From: Stromatinia cepivora
Lineage: Eukaryota; Ascomycota; Leotiomycetes; Helotiales; Sclerotiniaceae
Reading direction: 5' to 3'
DNA: 64,000 nucleotides
NCBI GenBank assembly: GCA_014898415.1
Contig: RCTD01000003.1
Coordinates: forward strand, 1,984,001-2,048,000
This document shows positions 61,325-64,000 of this stretch, one piece after another. A model generated the notes under the pieces. That model did no database searches, was not told the origin of the DNA, and worked only from the letters and a program-made list of their open reading frames with translations. Position 1 is the stretch's first letter. Each line of letters begins with the position of its first letter. Made by a program: the position numbers and the translations under genes.

Positions 61325-61364
61325 CGCTTAGGATGGAGACGGAGTCTAAGCGTTTGGTTTTAAA
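61325..61364 (-). promoter_or_regulatory. -1 ribosomal frameshift signal between gag and pol
   Basis: In element sense the gag codons CGT TTA AAA contain the slippery heptamer T TTA AAA (61358-61364). After a 5-nt spacer (CCAAA) comes CGCTTAG (61346-61352, which includes the gag stop TAG), a 14-nt loop and CTAAGCG (61325-61331): a perfect 7-bp stem. Loop bases CCGT (61339-61342) can pair with ACGG (61317-61320) just downstream, giving a possible H-type pseudoknot. Slipping back one base enters the pol frame (ACC AAA CGC TTA GAC..), which is open through to the pol ATG. Confidence 0.8.
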
Positions 61365-62893
61365 CGCTTTTCTTCTTCTAAGCGGGCATTCTGCATGGCT
61401 TCAGCTGTAGCTTCTGGGCTGAAGTCTTCTTCGGCATCCCGATATTCTTCGAATTCTTCTGCTTCTTCTTGTACCGTCTCGATCTCATTGAGGTTATCGA
61501 TACGAGGCGTCGACGTACGTGCTGCTCCAGGAGAGGGAGAGGGCGACGAGCGTTTGAAGTTCGAATAATTATTGGGTGCGGCAGGGCCGGTGTATCCGGG
61601 AGGGGTATTCCGGGGTGGAAATGGTTTCGGGAACGTGGAGGTTCCAAATTTTGAGCTGTTAGAGCTCCGAGAGGGTTGCAAGGGGTTCGTAGTAGCCGTT
61701 GGTTTGCGAGTAGCTACAGGGGCTTCTCGACCAACGCGGTATCGGTTTCGTTCTCGTAATGAAACTTCATTTTGATCTACTCTAGTGAGTATATTCGCGA
61801 GTTCTTCCGTAGTCTTGCAATCCTTGATGGGTATTGCTACCGCTCGCGAGAGAAAATCGGAAATCTTCCGTTCGAGATCCCTGAATAGGACCTTATCGTC
61901 GGTAATCTCCGCTTGGGTAGCAAGTAATCTGAACTTCCTATACCATTCTAGGAAGTTGCCATGTCGAGTCGTATTAGGCATGACCCACATCTCGTATTGA
62001 GAGCGAGCATCATCGACTTCGGCCGGGTTCCGATAGATCGCTGCAAGCTGTTCGACCAATTCGAGTGCCGTGAGTCGGGGCACTCGTACGTAAAGAGCAT
62101 GACAATGTGCTTGTGCTTCCGATTCGGTTTGGTCGATTACGTATGCGCGGCGTTGCGTTTCACTCTTAAGTGATGTAGCATACAGCTCGAGTCGTTCTAT
62201 GACCAATAATTGCCACAAACTAGCTTTAGGTTCAATACCATCGCTAAGTTTAGTAGTAAGATTTGTGGGTTTTGGTGCATATGCATCTTGCTGCGAGTTG
62301 TGACTGGCGCGGGAATGCGATCTTGACCGGTTAGGTCGGCTTCTTGAGTGAGGGGACCCCTGATTATTAGGTGGGTCGTCACTTCCTGAAAGGGAAGGAG
62401 AATCCTCGGAGGGCCCCTGGTGATCAGGTCGTCTGATCAAAGTTTTCTTCCTCTGACTTCGGGATCTTCGGGTTTGCTTGGATGAAGGTCCTTGAATTTC
62501 GATTGAGGGAATAAGGGGAGTCCCAGGTACTGCTGTTGACCTGGATGCCTGTGTAGGCATCACTTGGGGCTCAGAAGGAGGTTGCACTGTTGCAGAGCTC
62601 GTCGTCACCATAGCTTTCAATTGTCGATTCTCCTCTTTCAAACTCATAACCATTGCATAGAGATCTTGTAGTTGTAATGGTGGTTCGGAAGGAGCAATTG
62701 AACCGCTGGGAGCATCGGCTTCATGCACTGGAATCTTCTCTTTACCAGTCTTCTTTCTTCCAATGGTAACGTTATCCAATCCTGTATTCATATTTTCTTC
62801 GAAGGGTTGTTGAAATAATTGAGGAGAAGGAGAGGGTTCCTCAGAATATGCTTTCGAAGGTTCGGAGCGTACGGGAGGAGGAGTTCGTTGCAT
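61346..62893 (-). CDS. gag: Gag protein of the intact chromovirus
   Basis: 515 aa from ATG 62893. The N-terminus is Pro/Ser-rich and probably disordered, with a predicted coiled coil around [21 protein letters not shown] serine/arginine-rich, RNA-binding-like stretch follows ([30 protein letters not shown]). The helical capsid domain includes [38 protein letters not shown] and [20 protein letters not shown]. The tail is acidic ([15 protein letters not shown]). No CCHC zinc knuckle is present; Tf1-type chromoviruses also lack it. Stop TAG lies inside the frameshift stem. Confidence 0.9.
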   Translation of the reverse strand: MQRTPPPVRSEPSKAYSEEPSPSPQLFQQPFEENMNTGLDNVTIGRKKTGKEKIPVHEADAPSGSIAPSEPPLQLQDLYAMVMSLKEENRQLKAMVTTSSATVQPPSEPQVMPTQASRSTAVPGTPLIPSIEIQGPSSKQTRRSRSQRKKTLIRRPDHQGPSEDSPSLSGSDDPPNNQGSPHSRSRPNRSRSHSRASHNSQQDAYAPKPTNLTTKLSDGIEPKASLWQLLVIERLELYATSLKSETQRRAYVIDQTESEAQAHCHALYVRVPRLTALELVEQLAAIYRNPAEVDDARSQYEMWVMPNTTRHGNFLEWYRKFRLLATQAEITDDKVLFRDLERKISDFLSRAVAIPIKDCKTTEELANILTRVDQNEVSLRERNRYRVGREAPVATRKPTATTNPLQPSRSSNSSKFGTSTFPKPFPPRNTPPGYTGPAAPNNYSNFKRSSPSPSPGAARTSTPRIDNLNEIETVQEEAEEFEEYRDAEEDFSPEATAEAMQNARLEEEKRLKPNA

Positions 62894-63058
62894 TGTGAAA
62901 GTGATGGTACACTTCTAAAGGTGTTTATATCTTCGTCGACTAGGTCGGAATAGATCTTCTTCCTCTGGGTGTAACGTTTGTAAAAGTTCACCTAAGAAGG
63001 TATTATTAAAGTGAGGTATTATTTGGGAGGCCACCAGATGGCCGGACGCTTGTAAATG

Positions 63059-63068
63059 AGTTGTAGAT
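63059..63068 (-). promoter_or_regulatory. Primer-binding site complementary to the element's own RNA
   Basis: Two nt inside the 5' LTR the RNA would read ATCTACAACT, the exact complement of AGTTGTAGAT in the LTR (63129-63138). No TGG-type tRNA primer site follows the LTR directly. Position and length match Tf1-type self-priming. Confidence 0.7.
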
Positions 63069-63070
63069 AA

Positions 63071-63352
63071 TGTGACGCACAAGAGCCGTAGTAGAGCTGA
63101 ATAAACAGGGTCAATTATGTTCTTTAGAATCTACAACTGAAGAACTATGGCTCGTAAGGAGCGACTAGATATATATATACAAATACCCATTCGTAAGCTG
63201 CGGGGTTGTGCGCATGTGTTATTAGGGTCACCATTTTACCATACTAAATCGCATGAATCGTAACGCATGTGCACGGACGATCAGCTCATCAATGGACGTG
63301 GGAGATAAGAGGTATCACGTGGTTAGCCTCCTATGGTTCACGATTCGTGACA
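63071..63352 (-). repeat. 5' LTR of the intact chromovirus
   Basis: 282 bp, read as identical to the 3' LTR. In element sense a TATATATATATC box is followed about 30-40 nt later by CAGTTGTAGATTC, a plausible transcription start (about 63138). Confidence 0.95.
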
Positions 63353-63357
63353 GGAGC
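63353..63357 (+). repeat. Target-site duplication GGAGC (right copy)
   Basis: Right-hand partner of 56295-56299. Confidence 0.9.
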
Positions 63358-64000
63358 TGCCTCTAGGGTCACGTAGAAGTGGTTAGAGATCTTTCGAGAT
63401 GGTTTAGACTAGACTTCAAGTAGGAATTCAATAAGGTTGATAACTGGTTGCAATTCTTGTAACTATAATAATGAAATTAATGATTGTTTTTAAATACAAA
63501 GCTCTATATTGTAATGAAAACCATTCCTTTATATAGACTTTCGTTTTTTATTATTCTATTAATCTTATTGTATTTTATCAAATAAAAGCAATGGGATCCA
63601 GTGGGAATCTTTAATTCTATGATTTCCTGATCATATAATTCAATATATTGGATATTGTTGTAATACTATCCCTTTTTTAGTTTAGTGCTTATTCTAAGTA
63701 TTTATAAAGTAAATTTCCCCTACTTAATTAATTCTATAGTGTCTTCTTTTCTGTTTATTATAATATCCATTATTTGTTCTTCAAAATCTATTACTAATCA
63801 TAAAAATATTTATTTTCGTTCTAAAAATAAAGATATTATTATATTTTACAAATATAATTGCTATTTGAAGAAGGACCTTGAATATCAGATACTTCCAAAT
63901 ATTATGTGTTATAATAAGTATATAAAAAGTGTGAACAATGATTGTTGTGATATATATGGTCATTCTATGGGCGATTGATCTCGTATCAATTCTAAAGAAA
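63358..64000 (+). mobile_element. Second LTR element: rest of 5' LTR, primer site and gag start (truncated by window end)
   Basis: Together with 56288-56299 this forms a probable LTR of about 245 bp starting TGTTACGG and ending ..AAAAGCA near 63590. It is followed one base later by TGGGATCCAGTGGGAATC (63592-63609), whose start TGG and length fit a tRNA 3'-end primer site. Downstream sequence is AT-rich. A frame at 63685-63978 has Lys/Asn/Cys-rich, weakly zinc-knuckle-like spacing (NCYLKKDLEYQ, CYNKYIKSVNNDCC). Superfamily (Copia-like?) is a guess. Confidence 0.45.

Larger units (their letters stand above)
56300..63352 (-). mobile_element. Intact Ty3/Gypsy chromovirus, 7053 bp
   Basis: Complete LTR retrotransposon on the minus strand. 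Order in its own sense: 5' LTR (63071-63352), self-complementary primer site, gag (62893-61346), frameshift signal, pol with protease, RT, RNase H, integrase and chromodomain (to 57246), a 650-nt noncoding 3' region, polypurine tract and 3' LTR (56300-56581). The LTRs read as identical, both reading frames are open, and GGAGC flanks both sides. It is therefore young and may be active. It does not resemble Boty in LTR length as I remember that element. Its sister copy at 52319 is RIP-destroyed, while this one shows no RIP damage. Confidence 0.95.

Noticed and set aside
61378..61647. 89-codon minus-strand frame overlapping the end of gag
   Set aside because: It is in the third frame, not the shifted pol frame, and reads as a shadow of the gag tail.
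1..64000. CRISPR arrays, bacterial-type operons, tRNA and rRNA genes
   Set aside because: No regularly spaced direct repeats, no GGTTCGA-containing cloverleaf outside coding sequence, and no rRNA-like blocks were found by eye.

Overview
The window is a piece of a filamentous ascomycete nuclear chromosome. Genes have one to five short introns (about 40-80 nt, GT..AG, with CTAAY-type branch points), there is a classical Zn2Cys6 regulator, and one block is riddled with C-to-T/G-to-A changes of the repeat-induced point mutation (RIP) type. The style of the proteins suggests a leotiomycete close to Botrytis/Sclerotinia. That placement is an impression from protein similarity, not a computed result.

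Positions 1-36.3 kb are an ordinary gene-dense arm. In order: a partial unknown gene (minus, runs off the left edge); UDP-glucose:glycoprotein glucosyltransferase (minus) divergent from alpha-COP (plus); DPH7/RRT2 (minus) divergent from a DUF1917 protein (plus); an OXR1-type TLD protein (minus); uroporphyrinogen-III synthase HEM4 (minus) divergent from sulfhydryl oxidase ERV1 (plus); an unrecognised acidic, Ser/Asp-rich protein (minus); phospholipid:diacylglycerol acyltransferase LRO1 (minus) divergent from N-acetyltransferase NAA30/MAK3 (plus); condensin subunit YCS4/CND1 (minus) divergent from the Cdc7 kinase (plus); ribosomal protein uL15/RPL28 (minus). I rebuilt the exon structures by hand; in every complete model the exon phases add up and the frame stays open. 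Two ER-lumenal enzymes (UGGT, LRO1) end in KDEL.

Positions 36.3-51.3 kb are looser: a membrane-protein gene broken by single-base frameshifts (about 37.1-39.2 kb), a near-perfect 33-bp inverted repeat, an MFS monocarboxylate-type transporter, a nearly gene-free 5-kb stretch holding a 436-bp MITE with 44-bp perfect terminal inverted repeats, and a Zn2Cys6 transcription factor.

Positions 51.9-64 kb are a nest of three LTR retroelements. The oldest layer is a RIP-damaged Ty3/Gypsy chromovirus (plus, from 52319). It is interrupted at 56288 by a second LTR element with TG..CA-type LTR ends and a tRNA-type primer site. That element is in turn split by a young, apparently intact 7053-bp Gypsy chromovirus on the minus strand (56300-63352), with 282-bp LTRs that read as identical and a GGAGC target duplication. 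The young element belongs to the same family as the oldest layer.

The most interesting mechanisms are in the young element. (i) A -1 ribosomal frameshift signal lies between gag and pol: heptamer T TTA AAA, 5-nt spacer, then a 7-bp stem that contains the gag stop and could extend to a pseudoknot. (ii) The primer-binding site matches no obvious tRNA but is complementary to the probable 5' end of the element's own RNA, as in Tf1-type self-priming.
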